Positions 1-5,650 of a stretch of 5,650 nucleotides of DNA are shown one piece after another. The stretch comes from an uncultured Flavobacterium sp. GTDB taxonomy: Bacteria; Bacteroidota; Bacteroidia; Flavobacteriales; Flavobacteriaceae. Below the pieces are notes generated by a model, which was not told where the DNA came from, did not search any database, and was given only the letters and a program-made list of their open reading frames with translations. Position 1 is the first letter of the stretch. Each line of letters starts with the position of its first letter. The stretch lies in contig CAMPIZ010000133.1 of assembly GCA_946886675.1 (NCBI GenBank), positions 1 through 5,650 on the forward strand. Reading direction: 5' to 3'. Both the position numbers and the translations under genes were made by a program.

Positions 1-2
1 CC

Positions 3-10
3 TATCTTTA
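3..10 (+). promoter_or_regulatory. Possible -7 promoter element upstream of the 2TM-folA unit
   Basis: The sequence TATCTTTA matches the Bacteroidota sigma-A -7 consensus TAnnTTTG at every fixed position except the last (A instead of G). It lies 21 bases before the ATG at 32, which would give a leader of roughly 15 bases. The matching -33 element would fall left of the window and cannot be checked. The unit could also be read through from an upstream gene, so this is a weak call. Confidence 0.3.
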
Positions 11-31
11 ATTATCACTTAATTTAAGTTT

Positions 32-388
32 ATGGAACCAAACCAACAGGAACTGTATGAGTATGCCAGGAAAAGAGTGAAGCAAAAAAAGCGTGTGTAC
101 TTTCACTTTATACTGTTTTTTGTAGGCAGTGTTTTTCTTTTTGTTGTAAACAAATGGCTTAAGGTAAAGCCGGAACAGGACTGGTACCTTTGGGCTATCA
201 CCGCGTGGGCATTTGTTTTTATTATGCATTTTATTAAAGTTTTTGTTACCGAAAGCTTTATAAACAAGAAATGGGAACAGGAACAGATAGAAAAGCTTGT
301 TGCACGCCAGGAACGTAAAATCAGCCAGCTTGAAAAGAAACTGGAAAACGAATCACAGCAAAACGAAAATACCACTACAACACTGTAA
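32..388 (+). CDS. 2TM domain-containing small membrane protein
   Basis: This 118-residue protein resembles the Bacteroidota 2TM domain family, found alone or as the membrane anchor of some sensor proteins. The N-terminus is short and basic. Two hydrophobic helices follow at about residues 22-40 and 51-72, joined by a short loop. Positions typical of the domain are present: H25 and N40 on the first helix, and W51, W54, W59 and H66 on the second. Residues 80-108 are highly charged and likely form an alpha-helical or coiled-coil cytoplasmic tail, and the last residues are polar (Asn, Gln, Thr). No LytTR or kinase domain follows, so this is the stand-alone form. The start is fixed by an in-frame stop at 20-22, and ATG 32 is the first start after it. 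The stop codon shares one base with the folA start (TAATG), which implies translational coupling. The molecular function is unknown; an inner-membrane location is inferred. Confidence 0.85.
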   Translation: MEPNQQELYEYARKRVKQKKRVYFHFILFFVGSVFLFVVNKWLKVKPEQDWYLWAITAWAFVFIMHFIKVFVTESFINKKWEQEQIEKLVARQERKISQLEKKLENESQQNENTTTTL

Positions 389-876
389 TGACACTCACCC
401 TTATAGCCGCAGCGGCAGAAAATAATGCACTTGGAAAAGACAATCAGATGATATGGCACCTGCCGGACGACTTTAAACGGTTTAAGCAGCTTACAACAGG
501 GCATTATATAATTATGGGGCGTAAAACTTTTGAGAGTTTCCCAAAACCGCTGCCAAACCGTACCCATGTAATTATAACACGTCAGGATAATTATACCGCA
601 AACGGCTGCATAGTAGTAAACAGCCTTGATGAGGCTATAAAAATCTGCCCTCAGGAAGAAGAGGTTTTTATAATAGGCGGTGGAGAAATTTACAAACAAT
701 CCATAAACAGGGCAGACAAGATAGAGCTTACGCGAGTGCACGGCACCTCGCCGGAGGCCGATGCTTTTTTTCCTGAAATTGATACTACAAAGTGGAAATT
801 AACCGAAGAGGTTTTTCATCCGAAAGATGAAAAGCATGCTTTTGAAATGACTTTCCAGACTTATTTGAAGAAATAA
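388..876 (+). CDS. folA: Dihydrofolate reductase
   Basis: The enzyme reduces 7,8-dihydrofolate to tetrahydrofolate with NADPH in the cytoplasm, supplying cofactor for thymidylate, purine and methionine synthesis. At 162 residues it has the usual size (E. coli has 159). Family landmarks appear in order: the Met20-loop region around N12-G16, W23, P26 and the catalytic acid D28 (equivalent to E. coli D27), the IMGRKT NADPH-binding segment at 42-47, substrate-contacting R58 in the PLPNR motif, T64-R65 for the cofactor 2'-phosphate side, the IIGGGEIY loop at 95-102, T115 (equivalent to E. coli T113), and an EADAFFPE segment near 122-129. All key residues are present, so it should be active. Its ATG overlaps the stop of the 2TM gene by one base. 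thyA is a frequent companion of folA in bacteria and might lie left of the window, but it is not visible here. Confidence 0.97.
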   Translation: MTLTLIAAAAENNALGKDNQMIWHLPDDFKRFKQLTTGHYIIMGRKTFESFPKPLPNRTHVIITRQDNYTANGCIVVNSLDEAIKICPQEEEVFIIGGGEIYKQSINRADKIELTRVHGTSPEADAFFPEIDTTKWKLTEEVFHPKDEKHAFEMTFQTYLKK

Positions 877-897
877 TCTGCAAGATTCAGTCAAGCT

Positions 898-924
898 TTA
901 ACTAAAAGCCTCCTTTTTAGTTAA
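898..924 (+). terminator. A/T-rich hairpin after folA, probable terminator
   Basis: TTAACTAAAA (898-907) pairs perfectly with TTTTAGTTAA (915-924), giving a 10-bp stem around the 7-base loop GCCTCCT. It begins 22 bases after the folA stop and ends 26 bases before the -7 box of ubiE, a natural place to separate the two units. The stem holds only one G-C pair, and no long U-run follows on the + strand (TAACATATTATTAG comes next). It is therefore a weak intrinsic terminator at best, and some read-through into ubiE is likely. The symmetry means it could act on either strand. Confidence 0.5.
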
Positions 925-950
925 TAACATATTATTAGTAAAACTATTTA

Positions 951-958
951 TATCTTTG
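951..958 (+). promoter_or_regulatory. Promoter (-7 box) for ubiE-porT
   Basis: TATCTTTG is an exact match to the Bacteroidota -7 consensus TAnnTTTG and is followed by GCGCC, in the region where transcription would start. The expected start near 963-966 gives a very short leader of about 10-13 bases before the ATG at 976, usual for this phylum. No good TTTG -33 element is seen at the right distance; that stretch is plain A/T. The remainder of the 877-975 gap holds only the hairpin at 898-924. Confidence 0.7.
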
Positions 959-975
959 CGCCGTAAATAATTGCA

Positions 976-1707
976 ATGTCTCGAAACGTAACTCCCTATA
1001 AAGATTCCGGCTTAGGAAAAAAAGAACAGGTTGCCCAGATGTTTAATACCATTTCCGGTAAATATGACGGGCTTAACCGTGTTATTTCCTTTGGTATAGA
1101 TGTAAAATGGCGCAAAAAAGTATTAAAGCTTGTTACCAATACCAACCCTGAAAATGTACTTGATATTGCCACAGGTACAGGCGACCTTGCCATACTTATG
1201 ACAAAAACAGGAGCTAAGGAGATTGTAGGGCTGGACATATCTGAAGGTATGCTGGAAGTTGGGCGTAAAAAAATAGCTGAAAGAAAGCTGGACAACAAAA
1301 TAAAAATGGTATTGGGCGACAGTGAAAACATACCATTTGAAGACAACAGCTTTGATGCTATTACCGTTGCTTTTGGGGTACGTAACTTTGAAAATCTTGA
1401 AAAAGGGCTTGCCGAAATATTAAGGGTACTAAAGCCGGGTGGTATTTTTGTAATACTCGAAACCTCTGTACCCGTAAAATTCCCTTATAAGCAGGGTTAC
1501 AGCTTTTATACAAAATATATACTGCCTTTAATTGGCAAAATCTTCTCCAAAGATAAATCAGCTTATGCCTATTTATGTGAATCGGCTTCAGTTTTCCCAC
1601 ATGGCGAAATGTTAAACAATATTTTGAGGAAAATTGGGTTTATAGAGGTTAAGAATATGCCCCAGACTTTTGGTGTGGCAACAATTTATACCGCTTCAAA
1701 AAAATAA
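976..1707 (+). CDS. ubiE: Demethylmenaquinone methyltransferase (UbiE/MenG)
   Basis: This SAM-dependent C-methyltransferase converts demethylmenaquinone to menaquinone, the last step of making the respiratory quinone; in some bacteria the same enzyme also serves ubiquinone synthesis. The 243 residues match the family size. Visible motifs: UbiE signature 1 at about 30-45 ([10 protein letters not shown] through W45), the SAM-binding glycine motif [10 protein letters not shown] at 61-70, the acidic D87 after strand 2 (GLDIS), GD at 114-115, FGVRNF at 133-138, and UbiE signature 2 RVLKPGG at 150-156 leading to E162-T163-S164. The histidine of the classical signature 1 is an aspartate here (D42). 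Flavobacteria rely on menaquinone, so the menaquinone role is inferred, and menG would be the more exact symbol. ATG 976 is the only plausible start because an in-frame stop lies at 964-966. porT follows after one base, so the two are almost certainly cotranscribed. Confidence 0.96.
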   Translation: MSRNVTPYKDSGLGKKEQVAQMFNTISGKYDGLNRVISFGIDVKWRKKVLKLVTNTNPENVLDIATGTGDLAILMTKTGAKEIVGLDISEGMLEVGRKKIAERKLDNKIKMVLGDSENIPFEDNSFDAITVAFGVRNFENLEKGLAEILRVLKPGGIFVILETSVPVKFPYKQGYSFYTKYILPLIGKIFSKDKSAYAYLCESASVFPHGEMLNNILRKIGFIEVKNMPQTFGVATIYTASKK

Positions 1708-1708
1708 A

Positions 1709-2416
1709 ATGAAAAAACTGATTTTATTCATCATACTTATTACAGGTTTGCATGCCCATGCCCAATTTGGCACTAACGTTTTTGGCCGTGATCCTATTAT
1801 AAACCTTGAAAACTTTGATAAGCAAAGGGTTCACTGGGGTTATTACCTTGGGTTTAACAGCTACGGTTTTAAATTTGATTATACAGACCTGCAGCCTGTA
1901 GATATTGAGGTAAAGCAAACTACAGGGTTTAATGTGGGGCTTGTGGGTAACCTAAGACTTTTTGAATATATAGACCTTCGATTTGAACCGGGATTATACT
2001 ACACACAGCGTAATCTTACTTTTCCGGGTTTTGAAAGGCAGGCAGACGCTTTAAGAGAAGTAAAGTCAACTTACATACATTTCCCACTACTGCTTAAATT
2101 TTCATCAAAAAGGGCCGGAAACATAAGGCCTTACCTTGTAGGCGGTATCTCAAGAACGCTAAATCTTTCCAGCAATGAAAACTCGCTTGAAGATAACTCA
2201 AACGGGCAGTTCAGGATGAAAAAATGGACCAACAATTATGAAATAGGCTTTGGTATTGATCTTTACCTTGAGTACTTTAAGTTTTCACCATCCATTCGCG
2301 GAGTATTTGGTATAGATGATGAAATTATAAGGGATGTAGATCCTAACAGCCAATGGACAGGCAATATTGGTGCCATGAAAACAAGGGCTGTTTTTGTAAA
2401 CTTTACATTCCACTAG
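1709..2416 (+). CDS. porT: PorT/SprT family outer-membrane protein of the type IX secretion system
   Basis: PorT (SprT in Flavobacterium) is an outer-membrane beta-barrel protein needed for T9SS secretion in Porphyromonas gingivalis and for secretion and gliding in Flavobacterium johnsoniae; its exact role in the complex is unsettled. From ATG 1709 the protein has 235 residues. A Sec signal peptide spans 1-18 (KK, then a hydrophobic run, then AHA before Q19). A family-typical block follows at about 35-50 (NFDKQRVHWGYYLGFN), and the rest alternates polar and hydrophobic residues as in beta strands, with turns rich in Gly, Asn and Asp. The C-terminal strand ends in aromatic residues (VFVNFTFH), as outer-membrane barrels do. 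A TTG 39 bases upstream is rejected as the start: it would put extra residues before the signal peptide and extend into ubiE. The gene begins one base after the ubiE stop, and its last 14 bases overlap the convergent methyltransferase gene. Small generic porin-like barrels are the main alternative. Confidence 0.87.
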   Translation: MKKLILFIILITGLHAHAQFGTNVFGRDPIINLENFDKQRVHWGYYLGFNSYGFKFDYTDLQPVDIEVKQTTGFNVGLVGNLRLFEYIDLRFEPGLYYTQRNLTFPGFERQADALREVKSTYIHFPLLLKFSSKRAGNIRPYLVGGISRTLNLSSNENSLEDNSNGQFRMKKWTNNYEIGFGIDLYLEYFKFSPSIRGVFGIDDEIIRDVDPNSQWTGNIGAMKTRAVFVNFTFH

Positions 2417-3143
2417 TGTCCCGCCTAAACTCACTTAAAACAATCGCTGCTGCTGTAGCTACATTAAGGCTCTCCGTTTTTTGAATTTCACCAAAACGGG
2501 GTATAGCTATTTTATGGCCTACCCTACCTTCTACTGTTGAAGAAATTCCGTTAGCCTCATTACCAAAAATTATAATACCATTTTGTGGTAGTTTTTCTGT
2601 ATATATATTTTTACCATCCATAAAGGTTCCAAAAACCGGAAGGCTGGTTTTTGCCAGGTATTCATCAAGATTAGTGTAAACTACTTTCACCCTTGCTATA
2701 GATCCCATAGTTGCCTGAACTACTTTCGGGTTATAAACATCTACACAGCCTTCACTACAAACCAGGTTTTTCACTCCAAACCAGTCGCACATCCTTATTA
2801 TAGTCCCTAAGTTACCCGGGTCACGCACCTCATCGAGAGCCACTATCAGCCCATCATCAGGAAGTTCTGCAGCTGCTTCGGGTATTTTAAACAACGCCAG
2901 GCAGGTATTAGCAGTTGTAAGCGCGCTTATTTTTTTTAAATCTGCATCGCTAACCAAAGTGATTTTATGCCTCGGTACATCCAAAAAATCATTTTGCGTG
3001 GTATAAATTTGCTCCAGTTCAAAATGGGAATTCAAAAGTTCATTAATTACCTTTACGCCTTCAGCAAAAAACAATTTATTATCCTTTCGGTATTTTTTTT
3101 GCTGTAAACCCGTTATTAGTTTAATTTGGCTTTTACTAACCAT
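2403..3143 (-). CDS. TrmH/SpoU-family RNA 2'-O-methyltransferase
   Basis: This 246-residue protein is a SPOUT-class (trefoil-knot) methyltransferase that would transfer a methyl group from SAM to a ribose 2'-OH in rRNA or tRNA. Residues about 24-90 form the N-terminal RNA-binding domain (FFAEGVKVINELL is the family-typical opening). The catalytic domain carries the three knot motifs: motif 1 with E105, R107, N111 and R117 (DEVRDPGNLGTIIR, 104-117), motif 2 at 190-201 (IIIFGNEANGIS), and motif 3 at 214-230 (IPRFGEIQ, then SLNVATA with N227). It resembles the RlmB/TsnR-like branch, but the target nucleotide cannot be told from sequence, so no symbol is given. It is the only - strand gene here. 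It runs tail-to-tail with porT with a 14-base overlap, and head-to-head with tamL across a 38-base spacer. I could not identify a convincing promoter for it in that spacer. Confidence 0.93.
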   Translation of the reverse strand: MVSKSQIKLITGLQQKKYRKDNKLFFAEGVKVINELLNSHFELEQIYTTQNDFLDVPRHKITLVSDADLKKISALTTANTCLALFKIPEAAAELPDDGLIVALDEVRDPGNLGTIIRMCDWFGVKNLVCSEGCVDVYNPKVVQATMGSIARVKVVYTNLDEYLAKTSLPVFGTFMDGKNIYTEKLPQNGIIIFGNEANGISSTVEGRVGHKIAIPRFGEIQKTESLNVATAAAIVLSEFRRDTSGM

Positions 3144-3159
3144 AAAAAATGTATTTTTG
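3126..3159 (+). promoter_or_regulatory. Promoter for tamL (-33 TTG and -7 TATTTTTG)
   Basis: TATTTTTG at 3152-3159 fits the Bacteroidota -7 consensus TAnnTTTG exactly. A TTTG whose TTG is at 3126-3128 lies 23 bases upstream, at the long end of the accepted spacing, and sits inside the first codons of the divergent methyltransferase gene. Transcription would begin near 3165, leaving about 17 bases of leader before the TTG start at 3182. No Shine-Dalgarno sequence is seen there, as is normal for the phylum. Confidence 0.6.
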
Positions 3160-3181
3160 AATTACTATTTAGAGCCCTGCC

Positions 3182-5650
3182 TTGAAAAATAAAATAACAA
3201 AAATAGCACTTATTATAATATCGGCTTTGATTTTATATTCATGTTCCCTTACAACAAGGGTTCCTGATGGACAAAACCTTCTAACCGATACTGAAATTAA
3301 AGTAAACGGCGAAAAGAAAAACGACGAAGAACTTAACGATCAGCTCTACCAGTTACCTAACAGTGATGTGCTTGGCCTGCATATAAGACTACACCTTTAT
3401 AACTGGGCAAACCCTAACCCTGATTCGTCTTACCAGGCCTGGCTGGAGCGTAATCCAAAGAGGCATGAAAGAATGAGGAAAATCTATTCTGAAAAGCAGG
3501 TACAACGTATTGGGGAATCATTTCTGGTATCGGGTATAAGCAACTTTTTTAAGGAGGTAGGGGAACCTCCTGTCCTGGTTGATACAATACGAACAAAAAG
3601 ATCGGCTTCAAGGCTTAATGCCTATTACCATAAAAAAGGATATTTCAGGACAAAAGCAGGTTTCAGCATTGATACTGTAAGCAATAAAAAAGCCAAAGTA
3701 ACCTATACTATTGAAACCGGGAAACCATATATACTGGATTCTATTAGCAAAACCATACAAACACCTGCGCTGGACAGCCTTTATAACAGGAGTAAGGATG
3801 AAACCCTGATTAAGAGTGGAGAACAGTATGAAGAAGCAAAATTTACAGCCGAAAGAGAAAGGGTTACCAACTATTTTAGGAATCACGGCGCCTACACGTT
3901 TCAGCTTAACAATTTCTCCTATATAATAGATACCGTAGCCAATAATTACAAAGCCAATGTAGAGGTTATTGTAGATAATGAAACTGTGCGCGGTACGGAT
4001 TCTACATATCAAAGACCATTCAGGCTATATAAAATAAGTGAAGTAAATATTTATACACAAAACCCTACAGGTGGCAGCGAAATAGACAGCGCCAGTTATA
4101 AGGGATTTAATATTTACAGCACCGGAAAACTTAATTACAGGCCAAAAGCACTAACCGATCCTGTTTTTGTAACTCCGGGCAGCACCTATGCAGACTTTAG
4201 GCGTACACTTACTTACAGATACCTTTCTAACTTAAATGTATTTTACTACCCTAAAATTATTTATGAAGAAGATCCGGCGGATAGTACCGGAACATCACTT
4301 ATAACTAATATTTACCTGAAGCCCAAGGACAAGTTTGACCTTACGGCGGCGGTAGATTTTACCCATTCTAACATTCAGGATTTTGGTATACAGGGTAACC
4401 TTACACTTTCTATCCGTAATATATTCAGAGGGGCAGAAATATTAAACCTATCAACAAGAGGTAATATAGGTTCTTCCCGTGATATGGCCATAAAAGACCG
4501 AACCTTCTTTAATATACTGGAGTATGGGGCCGATGCAAAACTTATATTTCCAAGGATATTTTTCCCGTTTAATACTGAAAGGATAATACCAAAGGAAATG
4601 ATTCCTTCCACAACTATGAGCTTTGCAGTTAGCAGGCAACAAAACATTGGACTGGACAAAGAGAGCTTTACAGGAATATTAAACTACAGCTGGTCGCCAA
4701 ACCGCAGGCGTAATATAAACTCAAGATTAGACCTGCTTAACATACAATACATACGCAACCTTAACCCGCAAAATTATTTTAATGTTTATGGCTCTTCTTA
4801 TGAAAGGCTGAATGAGTATGCCATTAAATATGAAAGCCAGGTAGACCCTTCCTATTTTAAACCTGATGTATCTCCAAAAGAACTAAAAATAGAAGAAGGT
4901 ACAAATGGTTTTATAAGCGATGTGGAAGATAACAATATATCTGTAAGCAATGAGGACAGGCAGGGCATAAACAGTCTGGAAGAGCGCAGGGAAAGACTTG
5001 TGGAGAACAACCTTATTTTTGCATCAAACTACACTTATACTTTTACCACTCAGGAGAATAGTCAGGATAATACTTTTTTTATTTTTAAGACAAAAGTAGA
5101 ATCGGCAGGAAACCTGCTTTCCCTGATTTCAGAACTGCAAAGCAATCCTGAAATAAGCACCAATGGCAGAAAAACCCTGTTTGGCGTAGAATATTCACAA
5201 TATATAAAAACTGAAGTTGATTTTATAAAACATTTCGACCTGAGAAGAGGTAAAGTACTTGCTATGCGTGCCTTTTTTGGGCTTGCGGTGCCTTATGGCA
5301 ATTCTAATTCCATACCTTTTACAAGAAGCTACTTTGCGGGCGGTTCTAACGACAACAGAGCATGGCAGTCATACAGCCTGGGACCAGGCAGAAGCGGCGG
5401 TCCCAATGATTTTAATGAAGCCAACCTTAAAATGGCATACAGTGCAGAATTCCGGTTCAATATATTTGGCCAGCTTAACGGTGCCATTTTTGGCGATGTG
5501 GGCAATATATGGAACGTGTTTGATGCGGTTGACGACCCGGCTTATACTTTTAACGGATTTGAGTCTTTCAGGGATCTTGCCCTGGGTACCGGTTTTGGCT
5601 TTCGTTACGATTTTAATTTCTTCGTTGTGAGGTTTGATCTTGGGTTTAAG
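3182..5650 (+). CDS. tamL: TamL-like lipidated TamA/BamA-family outer-membrane protein (3' end missing)
   Basis: An uninterrupted 823-codon frame runs from a TTG start to the right edge. TamL is the Bacteroidota lipoprotein form of TamA, an Omp85-family protein thought to work with TamB in outer-membrane homeostasis. Residues 1-21 are a lipoprotein signal: basic KNK near the start, a hydrophobic run, and lipobox LYSC with acylated C21. Residues about 22-380 are periplasmic with POTRA-like motifs: YYHKKGYF (148-155), YFRNHGAY (231-238) and a PGSTY to LSNLNVF segment (332-354). From about residue 384 the pattern becomes a beta barrel. Omp85 landmarks follow: the loop-6 segment FAGGSNDNRAW ending at W728, FGDVGNIW (770-777) and a GTGFGFRYDF strand near 802-811. 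One to two terminal strands are probably beyond the window. An acidic insert occupies about 554-610. The start is forced: the ATG at 3149 meets a stop three codons later, another stop lies at 3170-3172, and TTG 3182 directly precedes the signal peptide. BamA itself is less likely because of the lipobox and motif pattern. Confidence 0.9.
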   Translation, partial: MKNKITKIALIIISALILYSCSLTTRVPDGQNLLTDTEIKVNGEKKNDEELNDQLYQLPNSDVLGLHIRLHLYNWANPNPDSSYQAWLERNPKRHERMRKIYSEKQVQRIGESFLVSGISNFFKEVGEPPVLVDTIRTKRSASRLNAYYHKKGYFRTKAGFSIDTVSNKKAKVTYTIETGKPYILDSISKTIQTPALDSLYNRSKDETLIKSGEQYEEAKFTAERERVTNYFRNHGAYTFQLNNFSYIIDTVANNYKANVEVIVDNETVRGTDSTYQRPFRLYKISEVNIYTQNPTGGSEIDSASYKGFNIYSTGKLNYRPKALTDPVFVTPGSTYADFRRTLTYRYLSNLNVFYYPKIIYEEDPADSTGTSLITNIYLKPKDKFDLTAAVDFTHSNIQDFGIQGNLTLSIRNIFRGAEILNLSTRGNIGSSRDMAIKDRTFFNILEYGADAKLIFPRIFFPFNTERIIPKEMIPSTTMSFAVSRQQNIGLDKESFTGILNYSWSPNRRRNINSRLDLLNIQYIRNLNPQNYFNVYGSSYERLNEYAIKYESQVDPSYFKPDVSPKELKIEEGTNGFISDVEDNNISVSNEDRQGINSLEERRERLVENNLIFASNYTYTFTTQENSQDNTFFIFKTKVESAGNLLSLISELQSNPEISTNGRKTLFGVEYSQYIKTEVDFIKHFDLRRGKVLAMRAFFGLAVPYGNSNSIPFTRSYFAGGSNDNRAWQSYSLGPGRSGGPNDFNEANLKMAYSAEFRFNIFGQLNGAIFGDVGNIWNVFDAVDDPAYTFNGFESFRDLALGTGFGFRYDFNFFVVRFDLGFK
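3552..3571 (+). repeat. GC-rich inverted repeat inside tamL containing AGGAGGT
   Basis: AGGAGGT (3552-3558) pairs perfectly with ACCTCCT (3565-3571) around the 6-base loop AGGGGA. The 7-bp stem has five G-C pairs and is unusually GC-rich for this AT-rich gene. The left arm is a perfect Shine-Dalgarno sequence but no ATG, GTG or TTG follows at initiation distance. No U-run follows on either strand, so it is not an intrinsic terminator. It encodes part of a KEVGEPP segment of the periplasmic domain, so it may be a coincidence of codon choice. Confidence 0.4.

Noticed and set aside
17..29. Small palindrome ACTTAATTTAAGT before the first gene
   Set aside because: Six-base arms of almost pure A/T with a one-base centre are expected by chance in this AT-rich leader; no evidence for an operator.
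103..741. 212-codon open frame on the - strand, opposite the 2TM gene and folA
   Set aside because: It lies opposite two well-supported genes, spans their junction, has low-complexity Cys/Phe/Tyr-rich translation with no recognisable domain, and fits a shadow of AT-rich coding DNA.
996..1346. 116-codon - strand frame opposite ubiE
   Set aside because: Ser/Pro-rich translation mirrors the coding strand of a clear methyltransferase; no promoter or family resemblance.
1665..1672. GACTTTTG as a possible internal -7 box for porT
   Set aside because: The first base of the TAnnTTTG motif is wrong, and the site lies within conserved ubiE coding sequence; the one-base gene spacing favours cotranscription.
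1670..1708. Upstream TTG start for porT inside ubiE
   Set aside because: It would place 13 residues ahead of a textbook signal peptide; ATG 1709 gives a normal N-terminus and one-base spacing.
3146..3153. TACATTTT on the - strand as a promoter for the TrmH-family gene
   Set aside because: It sits only two bases from the ATG, so transcription would begin at or inside the start codon, and the final G of the consensus is missing.
5259..5630. 123-codon + strand frame in a second frame of tamL
   Set aside because: The tamL frame through this stretch carries conserved Omp85 motifs, so the alternative frame is a by-product.
1..5650. Search for CRISPR repeats, IS ends, tRNA genes, att sites or a novel defence or biosynthetic system
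   Set aside because: No regularly spaced repeats, transposase motifs, terminal inverted repeats or structured RNA were seen by eye. Every long frame fits a known conserved family in what looks like core chromosome.

Overview
The window looks like ordinary chromosome from a Flavobacteriaceae bacterium, most likely Flavobacterium or a close relative. The evidence is AT-rich coding DNA, promoters of the Bacteroidota type (TAnnTTTG) without Shine-Dalgarno leaders, a PorT component of the type IX secretion system (T9SS), and a lipidated TamA-like outer-membrane protein (TamL) that is typical of Bacteroidota. I see no mobile element, CRISPR array, tRNA or rRNA. Genes cover almost everything, and the longest gap between genes is about 100 bases.

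Layout. Bases 1-876 hold a two-gene unit on the + strand: a small 2TM-domain membrane protein whose stop codon overlaps the ATG of dihydrofolate reductase (folA). A gap of 99 bases (877-975) contains a terminator-like hairpin followed by a clear Bacteroidota promoter. Bases 976-2416 hold a second + strand unit, ubiE/menG (menaquinone methyltransferase) and porT, separated by one base. The end of porT overlaps by 14 bases the end of a convergent TrmH/SpoU-family RNA methyltransferase gene on the - strand (2403-3143). A 38-base divergent spacer with a good promoter then leads to tamL, which starts at a TTG codon at 3182 and stays open through the right edge at 5650.

How the genes work together. 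These are mostly housekeeping genes: one-carbon metabolism (folA), respiratory quinone synthesis (ubiE) and RNA modification (TrmH family). Two cell-envelope genes, porT (T9SS and gliding) and tamL (outer-membrane homeostasis), flank the methyltransferase gene. I found no convincing novel system. The points most worth a second look are the TTG start and downstream context of tamL, the pairing of ubiE with porT, the 14-base convergent overlap, the uncharacterised 2TM protein coupled to folA, and a GC-rich hairpin inside tamL that contains a perfect AGGAGGT.
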